A stretch of DNA of 52,056 bases from Gammaproteobacteria bacterium (GTDB lineage Bacteria; Pseudomonadota; Gammaproteobacteria; Thiohalomonadales; Thiohalomonadaceae), in NCBI GenBank assembly GCA_015231435.1, contig JADGBN010000007.1, positions 1-52,056 of the forward strand, given 5' to 3'. The first letter of the stretch is position 1. Each line of letters begins with the position of its first letter. A program made the translations under genes and the position numbers. Below the pieces are notes generated by a model. It was not told where the DNA came from, searched no databases, and saw only the letters and a list, made by a program, of their open reading frames with translations. This document shows, piece after piece, positions 1-11,144 of the stretch.

Positions 1-45
1 CGCTACGCTTCATCCACCAGATAACGCTAAAGATAAAGGGCCCCC

Positions 46-558
46 ATGGATAGCTTTAATGCGCGCTACCTTACTTTTTGTAAACCCTATATTGATGCCA
101 CACAAACGGTCTACAGCACGATGGTACAGACTGAGCTAAAAACAACTAAAGCGCACTATAAAAGTGATCTAAAGTTCAATTACGACTACTCTGCGATTAT
201 TGGCAACAGCGGCGACTATACCCGTGTCAATCCCCATCTTTCATTCAAAAGCACGCTAATTATCTCCTGGCCAAAAGAGTCCTATATCAAGACGGCCAAC
301 AAAATGCTGATGGAGGCGTATGAGGAGTACAACAAAGAGATCTCCGATGTCGGCATGGAGATTTGCAACATCGTTACCGGAGCCGCCAAAGGGGTACTCT
401 ACGAACTTGGTTTTGAGATCCGCATGGCCATTCCCACTTCAATATGGGGAGCCAACCACTCATTTGGTGGACAAAATGCATCCAAGACGATTGTTATGCC
501 AATGAAATCTGAACTGGGAACCGTCTATATCCAGCTCTTCTACGCAGAGAACGATTAG
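46..558 (+). CDS. CheX/CheC-like chemotaxis phosphatase domain protein
   Basis: 170 aa ORF; '[26 protein letters not shown]' resembles the E-x2-N helix motif of CheX/CheC phosphatases. Confidence 0.6.
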   Translation: MDSFNARYLTFCKPYIDATQTVYSTMVQTELKTTKAHYKSDLKFNYDYSAIIGNSGDYTRVNPHLSFKSTLIISWPKESYIKTANKMLMEAYEEYNKEISDVGMEICNIVTGAAKGVLYELGFEIRMAIPTSIWGANHSFGGQNASKTIVMPMKSELGTVYIQLFYAEND

Positions 559-2141
559 TGCTCGCGGGTCGCGCGAAATGCAATCTCTGGCCAGCGCTCC
601 TGCATCACCTGTAGATTAACCCGTGTCGGGGCGATATAGGTCAGATCACCACCGCCGTCTATCGCCAGATGATCCGCTGCCTTACGCTGAAATTCGGCAA
701 AACGTTTACTATCTTCGCAACTCACCCAACGCGCAGTGGCCACGGTCACCGCTTCAAATATCGCCTCCACCTTATACTCATCGCGCAGGCGCTGCGCCAC
801 CACCTCAAACTGCAACACCCCGACGGCTCCCAAAATAAGATCGTTGTTACGCAAAGGGCGGAACAGCTGCGTCGCCCCCTCCTCGGAGAGTTGTTGCAAC
901 CCCTTTAACAGCTGCTTGTTTTTTAACGGATCTATTAACACTGCACGACGAAACAGCTCCGGCGCAAAATGCGGTATTCCGGTAAATTTAAGCACTTCAC
1001 CCTGACTGAAGGTATCACCAATCTGAATCGTGCCATGGTTATGCAGGCCGATAATATCGCCAGCCCACCCCTCCTCTGTATGGCCCCGATCATTGGCGAG
1101 AAAGGTGATGGCTGAGGGAATCTTCACCTCACGATTCAAACGATCGTGTCGCAACTTCATCCCCGGGGTGAAATGTCCTGAACAGATCCGCATAAAGGCA
1201 ACCCGATCGCGATGCTGCGGATCCATATTCGCCTGAATCTTAAAGACAAAGCCGGTAAACTCTGGCTCAAGCGGCGTCACCAGACGCTTCTCGGTGTGAC
1301 GCGGTAGCGGTGGCGGTGCCCAGGCAACCAGCGCGTCGAGAATCTCCTGCACCCCAAAATTATTAATCGCCGAGCCAAACAATACCGGGGTCAACTCGCC
1401 GCGCAGATAGGCCTCTTTATCAAAACGGTGGCTCGCACCATGAACCAGCTCGATCTCTTCACGCAACTCCACTGCAAGATCGCCCAAGAGTTCATCAAGG
1501 CGTGAATTATTCAGCCCGACAATCACCTCGCCCTGCTGCCGTTTACCACCATGCTGAGCGGCAAAAAGGTGAATGCGATCACGATAGAGATCAAAAACCC
1601 CCTTAAACCCCTTGCCCATACCAATCGGCCAGCTTAGCGGTGCGCACTGAATACCCAGCACCGACTCCACCTCATCGAGGAGTTCAATCGGTGGCCGCCC
1701 CTCACGGTCAAGCTTATTAATAAAGGTAATAATCGGGGTATCACGCAGGCGACACACCTCCATTAACTTAATCGTGCGCTCCTCGACCCCCTTGGCGACA
1801 TCGATGACCATCAGCGCTGAATCGACGGCGGTTAGGGTACGATAGGTGTCTTCAGAAAAATCCTCATGGCCTGGGGTATCCAGCAGATTAATCATCGCCT
1901 CGCCATAGGGGAACTGCATCACCGAGGAGGTGATTGAGATCCCGCGCTCCTGCTCCATCTTCATCCAGTCCGAAGTCGCATGACGCGCTGCCTTGCGGCC
2001 CTTCACACTGCCGGCAAGCTGAATAGCTCCGCCAAAAAGGAGCAGCTTTTCCGTGAGCGTCGTCTTTCCCGCATCAGGATGGGAGATAATCGCAAAAGTG
2101 CGGCGGCGCAAAACCTCTTGCGCAATAAGTTGCTGAGACAT
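555..2141 (-). CDS. prfC: Peptide chain release factor 3
   Basis: 528 aa; GTPase motifs [40 protein letters not shown]3-like full length. Confidence 0.97.
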   Translation of the reverse strand: MSQQLIAQEVLRRRTFAIISHPDAGKTTLTEKLLLFGGAIQLAGSVKGRKAARHATSDWMKMEQERGISITSSVMQFPYGEAMINLLDTPGHEDFSEDTYRTLTAVDSALMVIDVAKGVEERTIKLMEVCRLRDTPIITFINKLDREGRPPIELLDEVESVLGIQCAPLSWPIGMGKGFKGVFDLYRDRIHLFAAQHGGKRQQGEVIVGLNNSRLDELLGDLAVELREEIELVHGASHRFDKEAYLRGELTPVLFGSAINNFGVQEILDALVAWAPPPLPRHTEKRLVTPLEPEFTGFVFKIQANMDPQHRDRVAFMRICSGHFTPGMKLRHDRLNREVKIPSAITFLANDRGHTEEGWAGDIIGLHNHGTIQIGDTFSQGEVLKFTGIPHFAPELFRRAVLIDPLKNKQLLKGLQQLSEEGATQLFRPLRNNDLILGAVGVLQFEVVAQRLRDEYKVEAIFEAVTVATARWVSCEDSKRFAEFQRKAADHLAIDGGGDLTYIAPTRVNLQVMQERWPEIAFRATREH

Positions 2142-2174
2142 GAGTGAACGGTTCTCTTGAGTTAAAAGGGCTAT

Positions 2175-4229
2175 TTAATGAATGCGCATGCCCGGCGTTG
2201 CACCGGCGTCAGGAGCAAGCAGGAAGATCTCTTTTCCCCCGCCACCTGCCGCAAGAACCATCCCTTCGGAGAGACCAAAACGCATTTTGCGCGGCGCGAG
2301 ATTGGCCACGACAATCGTTAAACGCCCTACCAGACTCTCTGCGGTATAGGCAGACTTAATGCCGGCAAAAACTTGACGTTCATCAAGGCCGACATCAAGA
2401 GTCAGTCGCAACAGCTTCTCCGCCCCCTCAACCACTTCGGCAGCAACTATTTTGGCAACGCGCAGATCAACTTTGGCAAAGGTCTCTATATCAACCATTG
2501 CCGCCAGGGGTTCCCCCTGAAAAGGGGCTGCGGCAGCTTTGGCCTCAGGAACAGCTGCAGCGTCACTGATTTGCAAATCACTGCCGGAAGCAGCGAGTAG
2601 CGCCTCTACCTGTTTGGCATCGATGCGGGTCATCATCGGCTGAAAAGGGGCAATATAATGTCCCAATAGCGGCGTATGGTAGTTATTCCAAGTTATTGCG
2701 TTAATTTTTAAAAATGTCTCTGAAGCGCGTGCCAACTGTGGCAGTACCGGCTTCAGATAGGCCATTATCACCCGAAAAAGGTTAATACCCATGGAGCAGA
2801 CATCGTGCAGCGTCTGCCGCTCTGCTGGCGACTTGGCCAATACCCAGGGCTTTTTCTCATCAATATACTGATTCGCCTGATCCGCGAGTTTCATAATCTG
2901 ACGAATCGCCTGAGAAAACTCACGCTTCTCATAAAGATCGGCAATATCGACACCGCGCTGCACCATGCGGCCATGCAGATCGGGCGCTTCCAGATAGGAG
3001 GAGAGTTGGCCATTAAAATATTTTTCAATAAAACTGGCACAGCGACTGGCAATATTAACCACCTTACCCACCAAATCAGCATTAATCCGCTGCGTAAAAT
3101 CCTCAAGATTAAGGTCAATATCATCAATACCCGAACCCAGTTTGGCAGCAAAATAGTAGCGCAGCGCCTCCGGATTGAGATGTTCCAGCCAACTGCGTGC
3201 CTGAATGAATGTACCCCGCGACTTGGACATTTTAGTGCCATTCACCGTTAAAAACCCATGGCAATAGACTGCATCCGGGGTACGAAAGCCGGCACCAGTT
3301 AACATCGCCGGCCAAAAGAGAGTATGAAAATAGGCAATATCTTTACCGATAAAATGGTAAAGCTCCGTCGCGCTCCCCTTTTTCCAGTACTCATCAAAAT
3401 TAAAGGTGTCATCACTGTCACAGAGATTCTTAAAGCTCGCCATATAGCCAATCGGCGCGTCAAGCCAGACATAAAAATATTTACCCGGCGCATCAGGAAT
3501 TTCAAAGCCAAAGTAGGGTGAATCGCGGCTAATATCCCAATCCTTAAGACCTGCGGCAAACCACTCATTAAGCTTGTTGCCAATCTCGCTCTGGACGCGA
3601 TGGCCCTTAATCCAGTAACTGAGCATCCCTTCAAAGTCGCCGAGACGGAAAAAGTGGTGTTGTGACTCCCGCTCTATCGGTTTGGCACCGGAGATGGCTG
3701 AAATGGCATTTTTCAGATCCGTTGGGTTATAGGTCGCCCCACACGCCTCACAGGAGTCACCATACTGATCCGCCGCACCACATTTTGGACAATCACCTTT
3801 AATAAAGCGATCAGGAAGAAACATCTCCTTAATCGGATCATAGGCCTGAACAATCGTCTTCTTGACAATATGCCCGCCATCACGCAGGCGCTTATAGATG
3901 TAGTTGGCAAAGTAGCGATTCTCTTCTGAATGAGTTGTATGGTAGTTATCAAACTCTATCGAAAATCCGGAGAAATCACGAAAATGGTCCTTCTTGACTC
4001 GCGCAATCAGCTCCTCAGGGGTGATCCCCTCACGCTCTGCCCGCAGCATAATCGGCGTACCGTGTGCATCATCCGCGCAGACATAGGTACAGCGATGACC
4101 ACGCATCTTCTGAAAACGCACCCAGATATCGGTCTGAATATACTCAACCAAATGGCCAATATGAATGGGACCATTGGCATAGGGAAGCGCACTGGTGACG
4201 AGAATTTTGCGTTTTTTCGTTTGCATCAT
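2175..4229 (-). CDS. metG: Methionyl-tRNA synthetase with C-terminal tRNA-binding domain
   Basis: 684 aa; '[27 protein letters not shown]', KMSKS motif ('[12 protein letters not shown]'), zinc knuckle CPKCG/CEACG, C-terminal EMAP-like domain. Confidence 0.97.
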   Translation of the reverse strand: MMQTKKRKILVTSALPYANGPIHIGHLVEYIQTDIWVRFQKMRGHRCTYVCADDAHGTPIMLRAEREGITPEELIARVKKDHFRDFSGFSIEFDNYHTTHSEENRYFANYIYKRLRDGGHIVKKTIVQAYDPIKEMFLPDRFIKGDCPKCGAADQYGDSCEACGATYNPTDLKNAISAISGAKPIERESQHHFFRLGDFEGMLSYWIKGHRVQSEIGNKLNEWFAAGLKDWDISRDSPYFGFEIPDAPGKYFYVWLDAPIGYMASFKNLCDSDDTFNFDEYWKKGSATELYHFIGKDIAYFHTLFWPAMLTGAGFRTPDAVYCHGFLTVNGTKMSKSRGTFIQARSWLEHLNPEALRYYFAAKLGSGIDDIDLNLEDFTQRINADLVGKVVNIASRCASFIEKYFNGQLSSYLEAPDLHGRMVQRGVDIADLYEKREFSQAIRQIMKLADQANQYIDEKKPWVLAKSPAERQTLHDVCSMGINLFRVIMAYLKPVLPQLARASETFLKINAITWNNYHTPLLGHYIAPFQPMMTRIDAKQVEALLAASGSDLQISDAAAVPEAKAAAAPFQGEPLAAMVDIETFAKVDLRVAKIVAAEVVEGAEKLLRLTLDVGLDERQVFAGIKSAYTAESLVGRLTIVVANLAPRKMRFGLSEGMVLAAGGGGKEIFLLAPDAGATPGMRIH

Positions 4230-4353
4230 GAATTAGCTTACCTTGCAACAAGGGACAATAAAAGATTGCCGCAGAGCGTTAAATAACCGGCGACGACCAT
4301 AAACTGCGGCACGACAATCAAGGGTGCGCTACAGTAGCAAATAATCAACAATA

Positions 4354-4389
4354 ATTACAGGGGGGCGGCAGCCCCGCAGACCTTGTAAT
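4354..4389. terminator. Hairpin in metG/sulfotransferase gap
   Basis: attacagg...ccttgtaat outer arms with inner ggggc/gcccc; weak U tract, so function uncertain. Confidence 0.35.
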
Positions 4390-4441
4390 AACGCCAAGAT
4401 AAAGGGTGACCACTGCCCAATTTTGCTGCCTGGTAGCGATT

Positions 4442-5287
4442 TCAGGTTCTGCGTGTTTTGCGCGGCAGCTCCGGGTAAAACCAGTCGTAATACCAGCCAC
4501 AAGCACGATGTATCAGCTTTTCAATGCGTGGCGGAATCTCATGTGATGGTGGTACAGAGATAGCGTCGCGCTGTCGGTGCGGATATTTATAGCGATAGTG
4601 GCTATCACTTTCATGCGCTCTGACCCCGATATGCAACGGATCTATCTGATGCGGGACGAGCCCAAGCCAGCAATAGACCGCACTCATGGTCTCCACCGGT
4701 CTGTTCACCAGATCTTCAAACTTAACAAAATAGAGCCGATCTTTCACCCACTGCGGCAGATCCTGAACCGCCTGAATCGATGAGAGGGGCGCCCCAATCG
4801 CCTTATCCTTGGCAAACAGCTGATCAGCTCTGGAGAAACGATCATAATCAGCAAGATGATCAATAAAATCGAGCAGAATCGTCTTTTGATGCTGCGCCTC
4901 TACCGAACCATAAATTTGCCCGAGATCACGAATCGCGATAAGCAGACGCGCTTCAGGCTGCAACTGCAGCAGTAACTCAATACAGTGTAACCACGCGCGG
5001 TTTTTGTCGACCACAACCGCCTGCTCAACCGAGTCATACCACCCCTGCAAAAAACCCTGCATAGCGGATTTAAGATGCCCGTAGGTGGTGTCAAACTGCA
5101 CATCTAGCTGCGCCAGCATGAACTGATCATCACTAATCTGACGCCGCGTTGCCAACAGGGCATTACACAACGGCGAACTGTGCCCCTCACAATAGATCTC
5201 AGGATGCTCTGCAAGCAACTGAGTTAACAGTGTCGAACCGGCTCGTGGCAAACCGGCAACGCCAACAAAATGTGATCTCATTTTCAC
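4442..5287 (-). CDS. Sulfotransferase family protein
   Basis: 281 aa; N-terminal 'GVAGLPRAGSTLLTQLLAEHPEIYCEG' PAPS 5'-phosphosulfate loop-like motif; later 'RDLGQIYGSVEAQH'. Confidence 0.8.
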   Translation of the reverse strand: MKMRSHFVGVAGLPRAGSTLLTQLLAEHPEIYCEGHSSPLCNALLATRRQISDDQFMLAQLDVQFDTTYGHLKSAMQGFLQGWYDSVEQAVVVDKNRAWLHCIELLLQLQPEARLLIAIRDLGQIYGSVEAQHQKTILLDFIDHLADYDRFSRADQLFAKDKAIGAPLSSIQAVQDLPQWVKDRLYFVKFEDLVNRPVETMSAVYCWLGLVPHQIDPLHIGVRAHESDSHYRYKYPHRQRDAISVPPSHEIPPRIEKLIHRACGWYYDWFYPELPRKTRRT

Positions 5288-5382
5288 CTCAACAATTATG
5301 GATAATGATCTCGGGAGTGTAAAATGGCAAAACGTGCTATTGAACTATTTTATGGTACTCACGCTCTAATCCCGGTGTCACC

Positions 5383-5940
5383 ATGACCGCATCGTCTGGC
5401 TATCACCCTACACAATCAACAGAGGTCTGCATGCAACAAATCAGTATTAAACAGAGCTGGCTGGCTATCGCCCTAGGCTCTGCCGGATTGGCTGGCGCCA
5501 GTATTATCATTACCCCCTGGCTTGATCTGCACCCCTGCCACCTCTGTATTTTCCAGCGACTGCTCTATACACTGCTCGCCCTGACTGCCCTTGCCAGCGC
5601 CCTGACGCTCACCAAACCACGCTGGCAACCTCTTTTTACTGGGCTCACCCTGCTGCTGGCGCTCACCGGACTGGCCACCGCCAGTTATCAAAGTTGGTTA
5701 CAGGCACAACCCAAGCCCCCCCTCTCCTGCGGCATGGGTGAACAGACGCTGTTAGAGGTGTTTGTCGATTGGCTTGGGCAGCAGTTGCCTTCCCTCTTTC
5801 TCGCAACCGGCTACTGCGAGGATAAAGAGCTGGTTATCCTTACCCTGTCACTGGCAAACTGGTCACTGGTTGCCTTTACCTTGGTGCTGCTGGTGGCGGG
5901 GATAAGCCTCTATCGCCAACGCGCAGTCGAAAATAAGTAA
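5383..5940 (+). CDS. dsbB: Disulfide bond formation protein B (start may be 5431)
   Basis: CxxC 'HPCHLCIFQRLLY', second Cys pair, four hydrophobic helices. Confidence 0.85.
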   Translation: MTASSGYHPTQSTEVCMQQISIKQSWLAIALGSAGLAGASIIITPWLDLHPCHLCIFQRLLYTLLALTALASALTLTKPRWQPLFTGLTLLLALTGLATASYQSWLQAQPKPPLSCGMGEQTLLEVFVDWLGQQLPSLFLATGYCEDKELVILTLSLANWSLVAFTLVLLVAGISLYRQRAVENK

Positions 5941-7432
5941 AGAGCAGCGCCAGAGCACCCAACAGCAACCCCCCCCAGAGCGGTCGATCACCCCAGCGAC
6001 CGTAGGGGGTTAACCCGGTCATCACCGGCAGATCTGCGGTTAGCGTAGCCGTGGTGAACTGTCGAGTTTGGCTGATAATCTCCCCTTTTACACCAATAAA
6101 AGCAGAGATGCCATTCGTGGTCACACGTGCGGTGGCCCGACCAAACTCCAGACTGCGCATCTGGGCAATCTGCAGATGCTGATGCGGTGCAAAGGAGTCG
6201 CCATACCAGGCGTTATTACTGGCGTTCAGCAGCAGGCCAACGCCCCCCTGTGCATCACTGCCCGGTAACTGATCACGCAATATATCGGGAAAGAGATCTT
6301 CATAACAGATGGTCACCGCCACCGTTTCACCCGCCAGTTGCAGCGCTTGCTGTCCTGTTGGCCCTGCGGAAAAATCACTCATGGGCAGGTTAAAAAAGGC
6401 AATCGCGCCGCGCAGCAGCTGATTAAAAGGGAGATACTCGCCAAACGGCACAAGATGCTGTTTATGGTAGATTCGGGAGGGATCGCCGGCGACCACCAGA
6501 CTGGTGTAGTAGCCTCTGCCGCGATCTTGCTGAACCGGTGCGCCGGTGACAATTTCACTGCCAAATCTCGCCGCCTCTGCTGCTAAAGGGGCAAAAAAAC
6601 GCCGATGCAAAGCGTGGTAAAAGCCGGGAATCGCATTTTCTGGCCAGAGAATGAGCTGCTGACCAAAGAGCGGCCGCGAAAGTGATTGATAGAGCTCAAG
6701 ACGCGTCGCCAGTGCTGCCGTATCCCAGGTCGTCTCCTGTGGTGCATTACCCTGCACCAGAGCCACCGCGATCTGCCGCCCCGTCGCCTCGCTCCAGCTG
6801 TGCTGGTAACTGAAATAGCCCACCAGCCAGAGCAGCAGCAGCGCGATGCTGGCACGATAGCGATAGCTTGCGGTTTGCGGGAGTGCAATAAAGAGCAGCA
6901 GTGCCGCACTGAGCGCCGTCAGCCACGAGACCCCGAGCACCCCCAGCAGCGGGGCAAAACCACCCAGCGGCGCCTCAGTTTGACTATAACCCAGCGACAG
7001 CCAAGGGAAACCGGTAAAGATCCAGCTTCGTAGCCACTCGGTTAACAACCAAAAAAAGGGCATGACAAACAGCAATAACCCAGGTGAGTTACTGCTCAGT
7101 TGCCAATGGTGACGCACCGCGACCACCAGCACTGCACAAAGTAGCGGAAAAAATGCCAGTACCGCGACAAACAGCAGGGTTAACAGCAGGGCAACCACTG
7201 CCGGTGAGTTGCCGAATTGATGAATGGCCACATAGACCCACGACACGCCAACCATAAAAGCGGTCAGGCCAAAAAGAAGGCCGTGGCGCGCCGCCTCTTT
7301 AAGCGTGTCGAAACGCCACAGACTGAAAAGCAGCGCCATGGCAATCAGTGATAATGGATAAAATTTAAACGGCGCAAAACCGAGCGGATAGAGAATCCCT
7401 GCAGCAACGGCGATAAAGCGACGACGCATCAA
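5876..7432 (-). CDS. lnt: Apolipoprotein N-acyltransferase
   Basis: 518 aa; multi-TM N-terminus, CN-hydrolase domain ('WPENAIPGF', 'KQHLVPFGEYLPF', 'CYEDLFPD'). Confidence 0.95.
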   Translation of the reverse strand: MMRRRFIAVAAGILYPLGFAPFKFYPLSLIAMALLFSLWRFDTLKEAARHGLLFGLTAFMVGVSWVYVAIHQFGNSPAVVALLLTLLFVAVLAFFPLLCAVLVVAVRHHWQLSSNSPGLLLFVMPFFWLLTEWLRSWIFTGFPWLSLGYSQTEAPLGGFAPLLGVLGVSWLTALSAALLLFIALPQTASYRYRASIALLLLWLVGYFSYQHSWSEATGRQIAVALVQGNAPQETTWDTAALATRLELYQSLSRPLFGQQLILWPENAIPGFYHALHRRFFAPLAAEAARFGSEIVTGAPVQQDRGRGYYTSLVVAGDPSRIYHKQHLVPFGEYLPFNQLLRGAIAFFNLPMSDFSAGPTGQQALQLAGETVAVTICYEDLFPDILRDQLPGSDAQGGVGLLLNASNNAWYGDSFAPHQHLQIAQMRSLEFGRATARVTTNGISAFIGVKGEIISQTRQFTTATLTADLPVMTGLTPYGRWGDRPLWGGLLLGALALLFTYFRLRVGDRGLSPPPAAPR

Positions 7433-7434
7433 AA

Positions 7435-8313
7435 TTAATCGCTGTCGGGGTGACTCACCTGGGTCACGGTGAGCTGATGAATGCGGCGACCATCAGCGCT
7501 ATAGACAGTAAACTCGAAATTTTCAAGAATAATCTTCTCGCCAACCTCCGGCAGATGCCCGAAACGGTGAATAATAATACCGCCAATGGTGTCAAAATCG
7601 CTGGTACTAAAGTTGGCAGAAAACTGACGGTTAAAATCCTCCACCGGGGTGAGTGCCTGAATCAGGAGTTCGCCACTCTCCAGCTTCACCACCCCCATCA
7701 CCTCATCAATAATATCAAACTCATCCTCAATCTCGCCGACAATCTGCTCCAGCACATCTTCGATGGTGACCAACCCGGAGATCCCGCCATACTCATCAGC
7801 GACAATCGCCATATGGTTACGACCACTGCGAAACTCATGCAGCAGGGTATTTAGCGGTTTAATATCCGGCACGATATGGGCGGGGCGCAGCAGATCACTC
7901 ATGCTAAAACTGGCTGAGGCGTTCTCCAGATGTTGCGCAAAGTGGCGCAGCATATCTTTGGCCAAGAGAATCCCGACCACCTCATCACGACTCTCACCAA
8001 TAACCGGGAAGCGGGAGTGCGCGGATTCAATAATTTTGGGGAGGATCTGTTGCGGTTGATCATCACGTTCAATCACCACCATCTGGGATCGGGGAATCAT
8101 AATGTCGCGCACCTGCATCTCAGAGATGGTCAGCACCCCCTCTAACATCGCCACCACATCACGACTGATAATGTCACGTTTGCTGGCGCCACGAATGAGC
8201 GCCCGTAACTGCTGTATATCGTTGGGGGTAGAGGGAATCAGATTACTGATACGTTCAAACCAACCACCGTTCCCCGACTCGGGATCACCGCTCTCTCGAC
8301 TGTTCTCGCTCAT
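7435..8313 (-). CDS. corC: HlyC/CorC family protein (CBS pair + transporter-associated domain)
   Basis: CBS motifs 'VRDIMIPRSQMVVIERDD', 'MAIVADEYGGISGLVTIEDVLEQIVGEIEDEFD'; ybeY-phoH-miaB neighbourhood. Confidence 0.93.
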   Translation of the reverse strand: MSENSRESGDPESGNGGWFERISNLIPSTPNDIQQLRALIRGASKRDIISRDVVAMLEGVLTISEMQVRDIMIPRSQMVVIERDDQPQQILPKIIESAHSRFPVIGESRDEVVGILLAKDMLRHFAQHLENASASFSMSDLLRPAHIVPDIKPLNTLLHEFRSGRNHMAIVADEYGGISGLVTIEDVLEQIVGEIEDEFDIIDEVMGVVKLESGELLIQALTPVEDFNRQFSANFSTSDFDTIGGIIIHRFGHLPEVGEKIILENFEFTVYSADGRRIHQLTVTQVSHPDSD

Positions 8314-8774
8314 TCGCTCTGCTCATAGGGGTTAGCAAATCCCAAACCGGCGAGGATCGCAATCTCTAACGTCTCCATCTCCTCCGCCTCCTTGTCATTC
8401 AGATGATCATACCCCGTCAGATGCAGGGCACCATGAATGACTAAATGGGCCCAATGGGCGGTGAGACTCTTCTGCTGGGCAACCGCCTCCGCCTCAACCA
8501 CCTGACGACAGATAATAATATCACCCAACAGCGCTAAATCGACCTCTGCAGGTGCCTCAAAAGGGAAGGAGAGGACATTGGTGGTTCCTGCCTGATGACG
8601 ATAGGCCAGATTAAGCTCTGCCATCTCCGCAGCATCCACTAGACGCACCGTGACCTCGCTACCCTCATCAACCCTTCTGCCCACCGCCGCCTCTATCCAG
8701 CAGGCAATCTCCCGATGATCGGGCAGACCCTCTTGGCTTTGGGTGGCAATTTGTAAATCAAGTACGACGCTCAT
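8310..8774 (-). CDS. ybeY: Endoribonuclease YbeY
   Basis: 'HLVIHGALHLTGYDHLNDKEAEEME' (HGxLHLxGYDH motif). Confidence 0.95.
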   Translation of the reverse strand: MSVVLDLQIATQSQEGLPDHREIACWIEAAVGRRVDEGSEVTVRLVDAAEMAELNLAYRHQAGTTNVLSFPFEAPAEVDLALLGDIIICRQVVEAEAVAQQKSLTAHWAHLVIHGALHLTGYDHLNDKEAEEMETLEIAILAGLGFANPYEQSE

Positions 8775-9742
8775 CGCTCCCCCTGAGCCGTTTCATAGGC
8801 GTCATAGGCAGCAACAATCTTCTGCACCAGTGCGTGACGTACCACATCGCGTGCCTGAAAAAAGGTAAAACTAATCCCCTCGACATCACGCAGAACATCC
8901 ACCGACTGGCGCAGTCCCGACTGCACCCCGCGCGGCAGATCAATTTGCGTCACATCACCGGTAATCACAGCGGTTGAACCGAAGCCAATTCGGGTTAAAA
9001 ACATCTTCATCTGCTCCGGTGTGGTGTTTTGTGCCTCATCAAGAATAATAAATGCCTCATTCAGACTGCGCCCACGCATATAGGCGAGCGGTGCCACCTC
9101 AATCACATTGCGCTCCATTAATTTAGCCACCTTCTCAAAACCGAGCATCTCATAAAGCGCATCATAAAGTGGTCGCAGATAGGGATCGACCTTTTGTGAC
9201 AGATCGCCGGGCAAAAACCCCAAACGCTCACCCGCTTCAACCGCAGGGCGTGTCAGAATGACCCGCCGTACCGCATCACGCTCCAGTGCCTCAACTGCAC
9301 AGGCTACCGCCAGATAGGTCTTCCCCGTTCCCGCCGGACCGACGCCAAAATTGATATCGTGGGATTTAATACGTTTAAGATAACGGTGTTGGTTGACACC
9401 ACGACCACGAATCAGGGAGCGCTTTATCCGAATCGTCTCCTCATCGACCACCTCATCAACCGGCAGGGCGTTACTCAATGTCTGTAACTGCAGATGCAAG
9501 GTTGCGGGGGTCAGCGCCTCATGAGCGGTCAAATTATATAGTTTTTGTAAAATGGTGGCGCTACTGTTGACCACCGATCCCACCCCAATAATGGTAAAGC
9601 GGTTGCCGCGATTATTGACCTCGACACCGAGACTGCGCTCAATTTGCCGTAAATTACTGTCAAGCTGACCACAGAGATTGGCGAGACGCAAGTTATCGTG
9701 AGGCTCTAACAACAGATCGACCGTCGTAGCTGCAAGGGTCAC
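8771..9742 (-). CDS. ybeZ: PhoH-like ATPase (YbeZ)
   Basis: '[21 protein letters not shown]', '[21 protein letters not shown]'. Confidence 0.95.
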   Translation of the reverse strand: MTLAATTVDLLLEPHDNLRLANLCGQLDSNLRQIERSLGVEVNNRGNRFTIIGVGSVVNSSATILQKLYNLTAHEALTPATLHLQLQTLSNALPVDEVVDEETIRIKRSLIRGRGVNQHRYLKRIKSHDINFGVGPAGTGKTYLAVACAVEALERDAVRRVILTRPAVEAGERLGFLPGDLSQKVDPYLRPLYDALYEMLGFEKVAKLMERNVIEVAPLAYMRGRSLNEAFIILDEAQNTTPEQMKMFLTRIGFGSTAVITGDVTQIDLPRGVQSGLRQSVDVLRDVEGISFTFFQARDVVRHALVQKIVAAYDAYETAQGER

Positions 9743-11097
9743 GGCTGCACCTCGCCACGCAACGAATTCGGCAGCGCCTCGGTAATGCGAATATTGACAA
9801 AAGAGCCGATATAGTCGCTAAGGTCAGCCGCTGCACCGGGCAGCGAGAAGTTCACCACCCGATTATTGGCCGTGCGTCCCGAGAGTTGATCGCTGCGTTT
9901 ACGCGAGATCCCCTCAACCAACACCGCCTCTACCCGCCCGATCATCGCCGTACTAATCGCCGCAGCCTGTTGATTAATAAGCGCCTGCAGTTGCGCCAGA
10001 CGTGCTTTTTTTAGATCCATCGGAACATCATCGACCATCTCTGCCGCCGGTGTTCCAGGACGCGGGCTGTAGATAAAACTATAACTGTGATCAAACCCCA
10101 CGGTGGCGATAAGGTCCATGGTGGCCGCAAAATCGGCATCGCTCTCCCCCGGAAAACCGACGATAAAATCAGAGGAGAGTGTCAAATCGGGGCGTTGCTG
10201 ACGCAGGGCGGCGACCTTGGCGACATACTCCGCGACCGTATGCCCCCGCTTCATCTGTGCAAGAATACGATCAGAGCCGGACTGTACCGGAAGATGGAGA
10301 AAACTGACCAACTGTGGGATCTCACCATAAGCTGCGATCAAGCTGTCGCTTAACTCCACCGGATGCGACGTGGTGTAACGAATACGGCCGATCTTCTCCA
10401 TTGCAGCAATATGGTGCAGCAGCAGCGCCAAATCTGCCTCTCCCGCCGCAACACCCTGCGCATCGACAACCACTCCACGGTAGGCATTGACGTTCTGCCC
10501 GAGCAGATTCACCTCACGCACCCCGCGCTGCGCCAAAGAGAAGACCTCGCTAATCACATCATCCAGCGGTCGGCTTACCTCCTCACCACGGGTATAGGGG
10601 ACGACGCAGTAGGTACAATATTTTGAGCATCCCTCCATAATTGAGACATAGGCAGTCGCGCCTTTAACACTCGGTTCCGGCAGATAATCAAATTTCTCTA
10701 CCGCAGGAAAAGAGATATCGATAACTGTTTGCCGACGGCTCCACACCTCGCCGAGCATCTGTGGCAAACGGTGCAGCGTCTGGGGGCCGAAAATGAGATC
10801 TACATAGGGGGCACGCTGGCGAATTGCCTCCCCCTCCTGACTCGCTACGCACCCCCCGACACCAATCACCAAAGCGGGATTACGCTCCTTCAGGGGACGC
10901 CACATACCCAGTTGCGAAAAGACCTTCTCCTGCGCCTTCTCCCGCACTGAACAGGTATTGAGCAGCAACACATCCGCCTCTTCAGGGGTATCGACCAGCT
11001 CAAGACCGGCACTCACCCGCAGCACATCCGCAAGACGGTTAGAGTCATACTCATTCATCTGGCATCCAAAGGTTTTTATGTAGAGTCCTTTAGGCAT
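9739..11097 (-). CDS. miaB: tRNA-2-methylthio-N6-dimethylallyladenosine synthase
   Basis: '[12 protein letters not shown]', radical-SAM '[17 protein letters not shown]', TRAM domain. Confidence 0.97.
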   Translation of the reverse strand: MPKGLYIKTFGCQMNEYDSNRLADVLRVSAGLELVDTPEEADVLLLNTCSVREKAQEKVFSQLGMWRPLKERNPALVIGVGGCVASQEGEAIRQRAPYVDLIFGPQTLHRLPQMLGEVWSRRQTVIDISFPAVEKFDYLPEPSVKGATAYVSIMEGCSKYCTYCVVPYTRGEEVSRPLDDVISEVFSLAQRGVREVNLLGQNVNAYRGVVVDAQGVAAGEADLALLLHHIAAMEKIGRIRYTTSHPVELSDSLIAAYGEIPQLVSFLHLPVQSGSDRILAQMKRGHTVAEYVAKVAALRQQRPDLTLSSDFIVGFPGESDADFAATMDLIATVGFDHSYSFIYSPRPGTPAAEMVDDVPMDLKKARLAQLQALINQQAAAISTAMIGRVEAVLVEGISRKRSDQLSGRTANNRVVNFSLPGAAADLSDYIGSFVNIRITEALPNSLRGEVQP

Positions 11098-11144
11098 AGT
11101 TCACTTTAATCATCATCAGTTGTTTGCCTGCTTAAACAGCATTT

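Noticed and set aside
2805-3251. 148-aa plus-strand ORF inside metG
   Set aside because: Antisense shadow ORF of a confident CDS with no recognisable motif; same reasoning applied to the many other antisense ORFs in the track
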